Positions 9,189-19,023 of a DNA stretch of 64,000 nt are shown here, piece by piece; position 1 is the stretch's first letter; each line of letters begins with the position of its first letter. Origin of the DNA: JACDBE01 sp963714055 (GTDB lineage Bacteria > Actinomycetota > Acidimicrobiia > Spongiisociales > UBA5794); the NCBI GenBank assembly GCA_963714055.1, contig OY970227.1, forward strand, positions 868,001 through 932,000. Direction: 5' to 3'. The position numbers were made by a program, and so were the translations under genes. The notes under the pieces were generated by a model that saw nothing but the letters and a program-made list of their open reading frames with translations, made no database searches and was not told the DNA's origin.

Positions 9189-10790
9189 TCAGAACGTCGG
9201 CCGGTGACGCCCGAAGACGTCGCGCAGCACGTCGGACACCTCACCCAGTGTGGCCATCTCGCCCAGGGCGGTCTTCATGACGGGCAGCAGGTTGCCCGAG
9301 CCCTCGGCCACGTCCTGTACCTCTCCGAGCGCCTTGTCGACCGCCGCCTGGTTGCGGCCCTCCCGGACCGCCGCCACCCGCAGGCGCTGCGCCGGTTCCA
9401 GCGCGGCGTCGATGTCGAGCACCGGAGTTGGCGCCTCCTCGGCGGCGACGAACCGGTTGACGCCGACCTGCACGGTCGTTCCCCTCTCCACGTCGGTGGC
9501 GGCGGCGTATGCGGCGTCCTCGATCTGGGACTGCTGGAACCCGGCCTCGATCGCCGCCACCGCACCGCCCACCGCATCGATGCGGGCGATCAGCGCCTCT
9601 GCCTCGGCCTCGATGGCGTCCGTCAAGTTCTCGACGTAGTAGGACCCGGCCAGCGGGTCCACGGTGTCGGCTACCCCGGACTCGAAGGCGAGGATCTGCT
9701 GGGTGCGCAGGGCGATCATGGCCGACGCCGTGGTGGGGAGGCCGAGGGCCTCGTCGTAGGCGTTGGTGTGCAATGACTGCGTGCCGCCGAGCACCGCCGC
9801 CAGCGCCTGGTACGCAGTGCGCACCACGTTGTTCAACGGCTGCTGAGCGGTGAGGGTCGAGCCGGCGGTCTGGGTGTGGAACCGCATCTTCCACGCCGCC
9901 TCGGTGCGGGCTCCCACTCGATCGCGCATCAGCCGGGCCCACAACCGTCGGGCCGCCCGGTACTTGGCCGCTTCCTCGAACAGGTGGCTGTGGGCATTCC
10001 AGAAGAACGAGAGCCGCGGGGCGAACGTCTCCACGTCGAGCCCGGCGGCGACGGCGGCCTCGACGTAGGCGAGCCCGTTGGCGATGGTGAAGGCGACCTC
10101 CTGGGCGGCGGTCGAACCCGCCTCCCTGATGTGGTAACCGCTGATCGAGATCGTGTTCCAGCGGGGCAGCCGTTCGTTGCAGTAGGCGAAGAGGTCGGTG
10201 ACCAGCCGCATCGACGGAGCCGGCGGGTAGATGTAGGTCCCCCGGGCGATGTACTCCTTGAGGATGTCGTTCTGCACCGTCCCGGTGATCAGATCGGGGG
10301 CCACCCCCTGCTCGTCGGCCACCAGCTCATAGAGGAGCAACAGCACGGCGGCGGTGGCGTTGATCGTCATCGAGGTGGAGACCTCGCCCAGCGGGATCCC
10401 GTCGAAGAGGGTGCGCATGTCGTCGAGGCTGTCGATGGCGACGCCCACCTTGCCCACCTCGCCGGTGGCCATGGCGTGGTCGGAGTCGTACCCCATCTGG
10501 GTGGGGAGGTCGAAGGCGACGGAGAGGCCGGTCTGGCCGGCGGCGAGCAGTGCCTTGAACCGTCGATTGGTCTCGGCGGCGGTGCCGAATCCGGCGTACT
10601 GCCGCATCGTCCACAGCCGGCCCCGGTACATCGTCTCGTGCGGCCCCCTGGTGTAGGGGAACCGGCCCGGCTCGCCGAGGCTGGTGGAAGCGTCCCATCC
10701 GTCGAGGTCGGACGGCGCATACCGGGCGGCGATGGTGTAGCCGCTGGTGGTACGACGGTCCTCTTGGTTGCCCTGCGGCATCCCTATCAT
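9189..10790 (-). CDS. Methylmalonyl-CoA mutase family, large (substrate) subunit
   Basis: The 533-residue protein is the TIM-barrel catalytic part of an adenosylcobalamin-dependent acyl-CoA mutase. It has no B12-binding domain, which must come from a separate small subunit not seen here. TMRQYAGF (Tyr65) and YIYPPAPSMR match the Tyr and Arg that methylmalonyl-CoA mutases use to hold the substrate carboxylate, so interconversion of methylmalonyl- and succinyl-CoA is the likely reaction. The start ATG at 10790 (MIGMPQGN) was preferred over a longer frame that would overlap the divergent penicillin-binding protein gene. A cobalamin adenosyltransferase and acyl-CoA carboxylase in the window fit the propionate pathway. 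A second, different homologue lies at 37062-38717. Confidence 0.88.
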   Translation of the reverse strand: MIGMPQGNQEDRRTTSGYTIAARYAPSDLDGWDASTSLGEPGRFPYTRGPHETMYRGRLWTMRQYAGFGTAAETNRRFKALLAAGQTGLSVAFDLPTQMGYDSDHAMATGEVGKVGVAIDSLDDMRTLFDGIPLGEVSTSMTINATAAVLLLLYELVADEQGVAPDLITGTVQNDILKEYIARGTYIYPPAPSMRLVTDLFAYCNERLPRWNTISISGYHIREAGSTAAQEVAFTIANGLAYVEAAVAAGLDVETFAPRLSFFWNAHSHLFEEAAKYRAARRLWARLMRDRVGARTEAAWKMRFHTQTAGSTLTAQQPLNNVVRTAYQALAAVLGGTQSLHTNAYDEALGLPTTASAMIALRTQQILAFESGVADTVDPLAGSYYVENLTDAIEAEAEALIARIDAVGGAVAAIEAGFQQSQIEDAAYAAATDVERGTTVQVGVNRFVAAEEAPTPVLDIDAALEPAQRLRVAAVREGRNQAAVDKALGEVQDVAEGSGNLLPVMKTALGEMATLGEVSDVLRDVFGRHRPTF

Positions 10791-10883
10791 GCCCTCATCG
10801 GCCGGAACGGCATGGTACTCGGGAACCCCGATGGCGGATGATCCGTCGAACTCCCTGAACCCCACCCGACGCTCGCACCTGTG

Positions 10884-13463
10884 ATGAAACCGAACCTCCA
10901 TCTGATCGAACGTGACGAGCGCCGGGGCCGGCGCCTACCTGCGCTCGCCCTGCTCGCCGTCATCGCCCTGCTCGCCTCGGCGCTCACCGGCCTATTCGGG
11001 TTCCTGGAGGTCAACGCCGCCTACGGCACCGCCAAGGATCTCGAGGCGACCTACATCTGCGAACCCGACCAGTTCGACCTCACCTTCCCCGACCTTTCCC
11101 GCCTGTCCACCGTCTACACCGCCGATGGGGTGCTGATCGGGCAGCTCACCGAGCGCAACAGCCAGCCGGCGGCGATCAAGAACGTCCCCGCTGTGGTGCG
11201 TGACGCCGTGCTCGCCGCCGAGGACTCGGACTTCTACGAGCACGAGGGCCTCGACTTCAAGGGCATCCTGCGCGCCGCGCTGGAGAACTTCCGCAGCGAC
11301 GCCGGGCTCCAGGGCGGATCGACCATCACCCAGCAGGTGGTGAAGATGAACTTCCTCAGCACCGAGGTCACCTTGGAGCGCAAGATCTGCGAAGGGGTCA
11401 TCGCCGCCGAGCTGGAACGGCGCTACACCAAGGACCAGATCCTCGAGTTCTACATGAACTCGGTCTTCTACGGTGCCAACGCCTACGGGATCAGGGCGGC
11501 GGCGCGGGAGTACTTCGACAAGCCGCTGGCGGAGCTCAGCACCGCCGAGGCGGCCACGATCGTGGTCCCCATCCGGAACCCGAGCTTCTACAACATCCGC
11601 AGCGAGCCTGAGCGGGTGGAGCGGGCCCGCAACGACGTCATCGAGAACATGGCGGAGAACGGGTTCATCACCGAGGCAGAGGCGGCGGAAGCCATCGCCA
11701 CCCCGCTCGAGCCCGCCACCCACCGCGACCTGGTCGCCGAGAACCCCGAGATCCTGATCGCCGCCCGGGAGCAGCTGCTCAACGACAGCCGGTTCAACCT
11801 CGGCGACACCTACGCCGAGCGCAAGCAGGCGATCTACGGCTGTCCCGCCAACGACACCGAGTGCACCGGCGGTGGCGGGCTCAAGATCACCATCACCGTC
11901 AACAAGCAGTGGAACGACGAGGCGACCCGGATCCTCCGCACCTGGTTCCAGGACCGGTCGGGGCCCACCGGCGCCATCGCCATGTTGGACAACCGGACCG
12001 GGGCGCTGCGGGTGATGGCCAGCGGCGTCGAGTTCGGCACCGACATCGAAGCCGGGCAGCGCCCGTACGACATCGTCACCAAGGGTCGCCGCCAGGCCGG
12101 CTCGGCGTTCAAGCCGATCACCCTGGTCGCCGCCTTGGAGAACGGCTCGCTCGAGGGTTGGGACATCACCCTCGGGACGTACTGGGACGGCTCGAGCCCT
12201 CAGGAGATCGACTGCGGCTACCCGTGCAGCGACCGGGGCAACATCTGGACCGTGAACAACGCCGAAGGTGGCGGCGGCGGCGTGGTCAGCCTCGAGTCGG
12301 CGACCTACAACTCGACCAACACCGTGTTCGCCCAGGTATCCGTCGCCGTCGGGCCGGAGCAGTCGGTGGAGATGGCCCACCGCCTGGGCATCGAGTCGCC
12401 GCTCAACCCGGTGCCGTCGATCGCCCTCGGCGCCGAGGCGGTCAGCCCGTTCGAGATGGCCGCCGCCTACTCCACCATCGCCAACTACGGCGAGAAGGTC
12501 GAGCCGTACCTCATCGAGCGGATCGAGAGGGTCGGCGGCGAGGTCATCTACGACCACCGGGTGCACAGCGAGCAGGTCATCGACGCCTCGATGGCCGCCG
12601 CCGTGGTCTCGACCCTGGAGAAGGTGGTCTGCTGCGGCACCGCCACCCGCGCCGACATCGACCGGCCCCAGGCGGGGAAGACCGGTACCGCGCAGAACTA
12701 CCGGGACGTGTGGTTCGTCGGGTTCATCCCGCAGTTCACCACCGCGGTGTGGTCCGGATACCCCGATGCCCAGGTCGAGTTGTCCGATTTCACCGTGTAC
12801 AACGAGCCGGCGGGGGTCCCGCAGTACTACGACCGGGCGTTCGGCGGCACATTGCCCGCGCCGATCTGGGCCCAGTTCATGAAGTACATCACGGCCGACC
12901 TCCCCGTCGAGGACTTCCCGGAACCGCCCGACGGGTTCAGCGAGTGGTTCCGGATCCCCAAGACCACGGTTCCCGACGTCTCCGGCATGAGCCGTGAAGA
13001 GGCCGAGAGCGCCATCGGCAAGGCGGGGCTCATCCCCAGCCTGGTCGACACGCCTTCGACCCAGCCGGAGGGCACCTTCCTGGGCCAGTCGCCGACCGCC
13101 GGCGCCGAGGTGTCCCAGGGGAGCACGGTGACGGTGCGGTACTCGTCGGGGATCCCGCCGGTGGCCCCCAACCTGATCGGGCTGTCCGAGGGCGAGGTCG
13201 CCGGCGCCATCGCCGCCTACAACGAGGAGTCCGGGCTGGCTCTCAGCTACGACATCCGCTCGATACCGGTGCTCAACCAAGCGAACGCAGGCATCGTGGT
13301 CCGCACCGATCCCGCACCGGGCGCTCCGATCGCCGACGGCGGCGTCATCACCGTCTACATCGGCGAGCACGTCGAGAACGGTGGTGGTGGTGGTGGCGGT
13401 GGCGGCGGTGGCGGCGGCGGCGGTGGAGGCGGTGGCGGAGGCGACGGCGACGGCGGCGGCTGA
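10884..13463 (+). CDS. Class A penicillin-binding protein with two PASTA domains and a poly-Gly tail
   Basis: The 859-residue bifunctional peptidoglycan synthase has a short basic cytoplasmic head and one membrane anchor (about 18-45). The GT51 glycosyltransferase follows (AAEDSDFYEHEG with Glu113; GGSTITQQ). The transpeptidase has SAFK (Ser407, Lys410), STN (Ser477) and KTG (Lys599). Two PASTA repeats follow (about 688-755 and 756-835), which bind muropeptides or beta-lactams in other actinobacteria. The C-terminus is a run of about 21 glycines and then Asp/Gly. Only 93 bases separate it from the divergent mutase gene, so promoters for both must lie there. The ATG at 10884 was chosen; a GTG directly before it is equivalent. 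Confidence 0.93.
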   Translation: MKPNLHLIERDERRGRRLPALALLAVIALLASALTGLFGFLEVNAAYGTAKDLEATYICEPDQFDLTFPDLSRLSTVYTADGVLIGQLTERNSQPAAIKNVPAVVRDAVLAAEDSDFYEHEGLDFKGILRAALENFRSDAGLQGGSTITQQVVKMNFLSTEVTLERKICEGVIAAELERRYTKDQILEFYMNSVFYGANAYGIRAAAREYFDKPLAELSTAEAATIVVPIRNPSFYNIRSEPERVERARNDVIENMAENGFITEAEAAEAIATPLEPATHRDLVAENPEILIAAREQLLNDSRFNLGDTYAERKQAIYGCPANDTECTGGGGLKITITVNKQWNDEATRILRTWFQDRSGPTGAIAMLDNRTGALRVMASGVEFGTDIEAGQRPYDIVTKGRRQAGSAFKPITLVAALENGSLEGWDITLGTYWDGSSPQEIDCGYPCSDRGNIWTVNNAEGGGGGVVSLESATYNSTNTVFAQVSVAVGPEQSVEMAHRLGIESPLNPVPSIALGAEAVSPFEMAAAYSTIANYGEKVEPYLIERIERVGGEVIYDHRVHSEQVIDASMAAAVVSTLEKVVCCGTATRADIDRPQAGKTGTAQNYRDVWFVGFIPQFTTAVWSGYPDAQVELSDFTVYNEPAGVPQYYDRAFGGTLPAPIWAQFMKYITADLPVEDFPEPPDGFSEWFRIPKTTVPDVSGMSREEAESAIGKAGLIPSLVDTPSTQPEGTFLGQSPTAGAEVSQGSTVTVRYSSGIPPVAPNLIGLSEGEVAGAIAAYNEESGLALSYDIRSIPVLNQANAGIVVRTDPAPGAPIADGGVITVYIGEHVENGGGGGGGGGGGGGGGGGGGGGDGDGGG
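13380..13442 (+). repeat. GGN codon repeat encoding about 21 glycines
   Basis: A run of GGT/GGC/GGA codons forms the C-terminal tail of the penicillin-binding protein. It is a simple-sequence tract prone to slippage, so its true length may vary between strains or be mis-assembled. Confidence 0.85.
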
Positions 13464-13531
13464 ACCTCCGCACCGGCCGTGACAGCCCCTCGCCCGGCGG
13501 ATCTGTCACCCTCTCCAGATACATTCCGGGT

Positions 13532-15586
13532 ATGCGGCTGGCAGACGAAGCGATTCGACTCCTACGCCATCTGACCGGCATCCCCGACGCCGAGTTCCGC
13601 CCCGGCCAGCTCGAAGCCATCCGGTCGATCGTGGATGACCGGGGACGCACGCTCGTGGTCCAGCGCACCGGATGGGGCAAGTCGGCGGTGTACCTCATCG
13701 CCACCCGACTCCTTCGCGGCGCCGGCGCCGGGCCGACGGTCATCGTGTCCCCCTTGCTCGCCCTGATGCGCAACCAGCTCGAGATGACCGAACGGCTCGA
13801 CCTGAACGCGCGTCGGGTCGATTCGACCAACCGGGACGAATGGGAGGCGATCTTCGAGCAGATCCGGCTCGGCCTCCTCGACCTGCTCCTCATCTCGCCG
13901 GAACGGCTCAACAACCGTGAGTTCATCGAGCAGGTGAGCGCCGAGCTGTTCGCCGGCATCGGCCTGCTGGTCATCGACGAGGTCCACTGCATCAGCGACT
14001 GGGGGCACGACTTCCGGCCGGACTACCGCAGGCTGCGCGACGTGGCGAACGCCCTGCCACCGCGAACGCCGGTGCTCGGGACGACGGCGACCGCCAACGA
14101 TCGGGTCGTGGAAGATGTCAACGCCGAACTGGGAGGGGACCTCACCGTGCTCCGAGGCACCCTCGAGCGTGAGTCGCTGGCCCTCCATGTCATCCCGCTG
14201 CCCGATCGCGCCGACCGGATGGCCTGGCTGGCCACGTCCATCCCTGATCTCCCCGGGTCGGGCATCGTGTACTGCCTGACCGTGCGCGATGCCCAGATAG
14301 TCGGCGGATGGCTACAAGCCCGAGGCGTGGAGGCGGCGACCTATACCGGCGAGACCGACAACGCCGACCGCCTCCACATCGAGGACCAGTTGTCAGCGGG
14401 GCGGTTGAAGGTCGTCGTCGCCACGTCGGCGCTCGCCATGGGTTACGACAACCCGTTCATCGAGTTCGTCGTCCACTACCAGGCGCCCGGCTCGGCGGTC
14501 GCCTACTACCAGCAGGTGGGTCGCGCCGGCCGAGCGGTCGAACAGGCTGTGGGGGTGCTGCTCGCCGGGCAGGAGGACACCGACATCCAGGACTGGTTCA
14601 TCGAGACCGCCTTCCCCAGCGAGCCTGACGTGTCCACCGTCCTCGATTCCCTGCGGGACACCCCTGGCCAGAACCTGCGCGACCTCGAGGGCTTCGTCAA
14701 CCTCCGTAGGAGCCGCCTCGAGGGGATGCTCAAGATCCTCGAGGTCGACGGCGCGGTCTATCGCGAACAGTCGAGATGGTTCCGCTCCGCGTCCCGATGG
14801 GCCTATCCCTCAGAGCGCTTCGCCGCGGTCACCCAGGCGAGGCGCGCCGAGCAGCAGGCGATGCAGGGGTACGTCGCCACCGACGGGTGTCTCATGGAGT
14901 TCCTTCGGCACCAACTCGACGACCCCGGCGCCCAGAGATGCGGGCGCTGCGCCAACTGCGTGGGCACCCCGTGGCCGCCGGCCACACCATCGCCCATCGT
15001 CGAAGAGGCCCTCCGCCACCTCCGCGGCGAGCACGACACGATCCAGCCGCGCAAACAGCTGCCCTGCCCGCTGGAGGTCGAGGTCGATCTGCGGTCCGGC
15101 GGCCTCGAAGTGGGGCGGTGCCTGACCCGTTGGGGAGACCCCGGGCTGGCGCAGTTGGTGAGGTCCGGGAAGTACATCGACGGCAGGTTCGCCGACGAGT
15201 TGGTGGAGGCGACCCGAGCGATGCTCCGCCAATGGGCGCCCGAACCTGGCCCAACCTGGGTCACCTGGGTTCCCTCGCGCTCGTCCAACCTGGTCGGCGA
15301 CTTCGCGCGACGGCTCGGGGACAGCCTCGGGCTCGACGCGGTTCCCGCCATCTCCCGGGTCGCCGATGCGCAGCCGCAGAAGGCGATGCAGAACAGCTGC
15401 CAGCAGGCTCGCAACGTAGCCGCCTCGTACGTTGTGGACGGCGTGAGACCGGGGCCGGTCTTCCTCGTCGACGACATGGTGGACTCACGGTGGACCTTCA
15501 CCATCCTCGGCAGCCTGCTCCGCTCGGCCGGAGCGGGCCCCGTTTACCCTGTCGCCCTGAGCAACACCAGCAACCGGAGCGAGTGA
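13532..15586 (+). CDS. RecQ-family DNA helicase fused to a phosphoribosyltransferase-like domain
   Basis: The 684-residue protein starts with a RecQ-type SF2 helicase. It has an FRPGQ motif 0 (22-26), an unusual Walker A QRTGWGKS (Lys50; normally TGGGKS), DEVH (149-152) followed by CISDWGHDFRPDYRRL, and QQVGRAGR motif VI. A RecQ zinc-site remnant has C453, C470, C473 and C476. There is no HRDC domain. Instead the C-terminal about 150 residues end in VFLVDDMVDSRWT (about 644-656), the PRPP-loop motif of ComFC-like type I phosphoribosyltransferases. The stop codon overlaps the next start (TGATG), so the DprA-like partner is translationally coupled. RecQ/PRTase plus DprA recalls the predicted defence or toxin-antitoxin modules built on PRTase-DprA pairs (ShosTA-like). 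The helicase call is firm; the defence role is inference. Confidence 0.87.
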   Translation: MRLADEAIRLLRHLTGIPDAEFRPGQLEAIRSIVDDRGRTLVVQRTGWGKSAVYLIATRLLRGAGAGPTVIVSPLLALMRNQLEMTERLDLNARRVDSTNRDEWEAIFEQIRLGLLDLLLISPERLNNREFIEQVSAELFAGIGLLVIDEVHCISDWGHDFRPDYRRLRDVANALPPRTPVLGTTATANDRVVEDVNAELGGDLTVLRGTLERESLALHVIPLPDRADRMAWLATSIPDLPGSGIVYCLTVRDAQIVGGWLQARGVEAATYTGETDNADRLHIEDQLSAGRLKVVVATSALAMGYDNPFIEFVVHYQAPGSAVAYYQQVGRAGRAVEQAVGVLLAGQEDTDIQDWFIETAFPSEPDVSTVLDSLRDTPGQNLRDLEGFVNLRRSRLEGMLKILEVDGAVYREQSRWFRSASRWAYPSERFAAVTQARRAEQQAMQGYVATDGCLMEFLRHQLDDPGAQRCGRCANCVGTPWPPATPSPIVEEALRHLRGEHDTIQPRKQLPCPLEVEVDLRSGGLEVGRCLTRWGDPGLAQLVRSGKYIDGRFADELVEATRAMLRQWAPEPGPTWVTWVPSRSSNLVGDFARRLGDSLGLDAVPAISRVADAQPQKAMQNSCQQARNVAASYVVDGVRPGPVFLVDDMVDSRWTFTILGSLLRSAGAGPVYPVALSNTSNRSE

Positions 15587-16545
15587 TGTTCACCGACGAC
15601 GCCAAGGCGGTCATCGCGCTCACCACGAGGCTGGGGTCGAGTCGACGGCCCTCGTTGTCTCCGGCTGGATGGCATCGACTCGAGTCCGGCCTGGGTGAGC
15701 ACGGGTTGCGGCCCGTCGACCTCTTCGAGCCGACTCGGGCGGTGCGGGACATGCCCGGCTTACCTGGCGACCTCGCCGATGCAGTGGAGTCGCTGCTCGC
15801 CGACGCCGGTGCCGCCACGACGGAGGCGGACCGACTGTCCGGACGGGGAATCTGGGTGCTCACCGTCGCCGATGACGACTACCCGCCTCAGCTGCGTCGG
15901 CGCCTCGGGCCCGGTGCTCCGCCCGTCCTCTTCGGCGTGGGTGAACGAGGCCTTCTCGGGATCAGCGGCCTCGGCATCGTGGGGTCCCGTGACGTCGACG
16001 AAGCGGGTGCCGGGGTTGCCGAGGCGGCGGCCAACCGGGCGGCGCGGACGGGCCGGCCCGTGGTGTCGGGAGGCGCCCGCGGCGTCGACCGGCTGGCGAT
16101 GGACGCCGCCCACCGTGCCGGTGGCGCGGTGGTCGGCGTCCTGGCCGACTCTCTCGTCGCCAAGATCCGGCGATCGGAGACCCTGACGGCACTGGACGAG
16201 CACCCGACCTGCCTGGTGACCCAGCAGTCACCGTCGTCGGGATTCACCCCGGCAGCCGCGATGGCACGCAACAAGATCGTCTACGCACTGTCGACGGTGA
16301 CCTTGGTGGTGGCGTGCGCCGAAGGGTCGGGCGGCACCTGGGCCGGCGCCACGGAAGCACTGCGAGCCGGGAACGGAACGGTCGCCGTATGGCGGGGCGC
16401 CGGCGAGGCGACCGGGAACGAGGCCCTGGAAGGGCGAGGAGCCGTCGCCGTGACCGGCCTCGAGCAGATCGACGACCTGCTCGCCGCGCCGGAATCTCTC
16501 TCCGAGCCCGAGCCGCCGCAGCCGGTGCAGCTCGGGCTGCTCTGA
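15586..16545 (+). CDS. DprA/Smf-like Rossmann-fold protein, partner of the RecQ-PRTase helicase
   Basis: The 319-residue protein has the Rossmann-like nucleotide/DNA-binding core of DprA/Smf: IVGSRDVDEAG, SGGARGVDRLAMDAAHRAGG, ARNKIVYALSTVTLVV and GSGGTWAGATEAL. The first about 110 residues are divergent from classical DprA and may contain a small helical domain. No C-terminal winged helix is evident. Classical DprA loads RecA on incoming ssDNA. This copy is coupled by a one-base overlap (TGATG) to the helicase-PRTase gene, with a GGAGCGAG site before the ATG. It is therefore likely to act with the helicase, either in DNA uptake/repair or as the antitoxin-like member of a ShosTA-type pair. 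The function is not proven by sequence. Confidence 0.85.
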   Translation: MFTDDAKAVIALTTRLGSSRRPSLSPAGWHRLESGLGEHGLRPVDLFEPTRAVRDMPGLPGDLADAVESLLADAGAATTEADRLSGRGIWVLTVADDDYPPQLRRRLGPGAPPVLFGVGERGLLGISGLGIVGSRDVDEAGAGVAEAAANRAARTGRPVVSGGARGVDRLAMDAAHRAGGAVVGVLADSLVAKIRRSETLTALDEHPTCLVTQQSPSSGFTPAAAMARNKIVYALSTVTLVVACAEGSGGTWAGATEALRAGNGTVAVWRGAGEATGNEALEGRGAVAVTGLEQIDDLLAAPESLSEPEPPQPVQLGLL

Positions 16546-16581
16546 GACCGGGGCCTTGTGGTCGACGGTCTAACGTCGTTT

Positions 16582-16610
16582 CATGGCTCTTCGCCTGACG
16601 GCGTAGCCTC
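16582..16610 (+). repeat. Dispersed intergenic repeat, short copy
   Basis: The segment begins CATGGCTCTTCGCCTGACG and ends with GCGTAGCCTC just before the ABC transporter start. The same words flank a larger element at 41776-41861, where an internal hairpin segment is inserted; a 19-base word, CGCCTGACGGCGTAGCCTC, is identical in both. Both copies lie just upstream of a plus-strand gene. Confidence 0.6.
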
Positions 16611-16617
16611 GACGCCG

Positions 16618-18426
<1,809 letters not shown>

Positions 18427-18487
18427 ACACACTCTTGCCCGGCCGGTGCCAGCTACCGCGATCTTTCGCGCTTCCCTTCCGCACGTA

Positions 18488-18515
18488 TTGACGTTGTTTA
18501 AGAGATATGTATCGT
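18488..18515 (+). promoter_or_regulatory. Candidate promoter for a leaderless transcript
   Basis: TTGACG (18488-18493), a 16-base spacer and TATCGT (18510-18515) lie in an unusually AT-rich patch. The expected transcription start falls within two or three bases of the ATG at 18525, so the downstream gene would be translated from a leaderless mRNA, as is common in actinobacteria. Confidence 0.5.
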
Positions 18516-18524
18516 GTTTCGAGT

Positions 18525-19001
18525 ATGACGACGTACTCGATTTCGGCGACGCTCGGGACCTTCACCGATGAACGTCCTCCCATCGGGGCTGTGCCGCCCC
18601 CGGGCGTCGCCGAGCCCTACGCCCGCCTGCGACGCACCGTGTACGACCGGGCCTGGTTCGTCCCCGCCGTCTGGGACCTACCCGGCGACTACCCGGCATC
18701 GCACCCCTACGTCCGGCGGTACTGGACGCCGATCCTGGGGCCGGGAGCGGTCGCCGACCTGCTCCGGCTCGCCACCGCGGCTACCCGCGGCCGCTCCCTG
18801 CCCCGGCCGGTCCACCTGGTGGAGCTGGCTCGTATCGGCTTCGTCAAGGAGACCGCCTCGGAGGTGTCGGTGCGCACCCGGATCCCCGCCGTGCCCGCCG
18901 CGCTGCGCCGGAAGCTGCCCCTGATGCTCCAACGGGAGCTCGAGGACGAGAGGGCCGAGCGTCGGCGACGGCCCGCATCCGACCGGTCGACCGCTGGCTA
19001 G
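18525..19001 (+). CDS. Hypothetical protein
   Basis: I do not recognise this 158-residue protein. It has a proline-rich N-terminus, an aromatic central part (VYDRAWFVPAVWDLPGDYP, HPYVRRYWTPILGPG) and a very basic/acidic C-terminal helix (LEDERAERRRRPASDR). No signal peptide or membrane segment is visible. The conserved-looking aromatic centre and third-position GC bias make it a likely real gene. The start at 18525 is chosen over an in-frame ATG at 18507 because the latter overlaps the -10 box of the candidate promoter. It lies 22 bases ahead of the rhodanese-ThiF gene and may be co-transcribed with it. Confidence 0.55.
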   Translation: MTTYSISATLGTFTDERPPIGAVPPPGVAEPYARLRRTVYDRAWFVPAVWDLPGDYPASHPYVRRYWTPILGPGAVADLLRLATAATRGRSLPRPVHLVELARIGFVKETASEVSVRTRIPAVPAALRRKLPLMLQRELEDERAERRRRPASDRSTAG

Positions 19002-19023
19002 CCTCGGCGACCGGAGGACACCG

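Noticed and set aside
13380..13442. GGN tract considered as a CRISPR-like or minisatellite array
   Set aside because: It is in frame in the penicillin-binding protein and encodes only glycine; no spacers.
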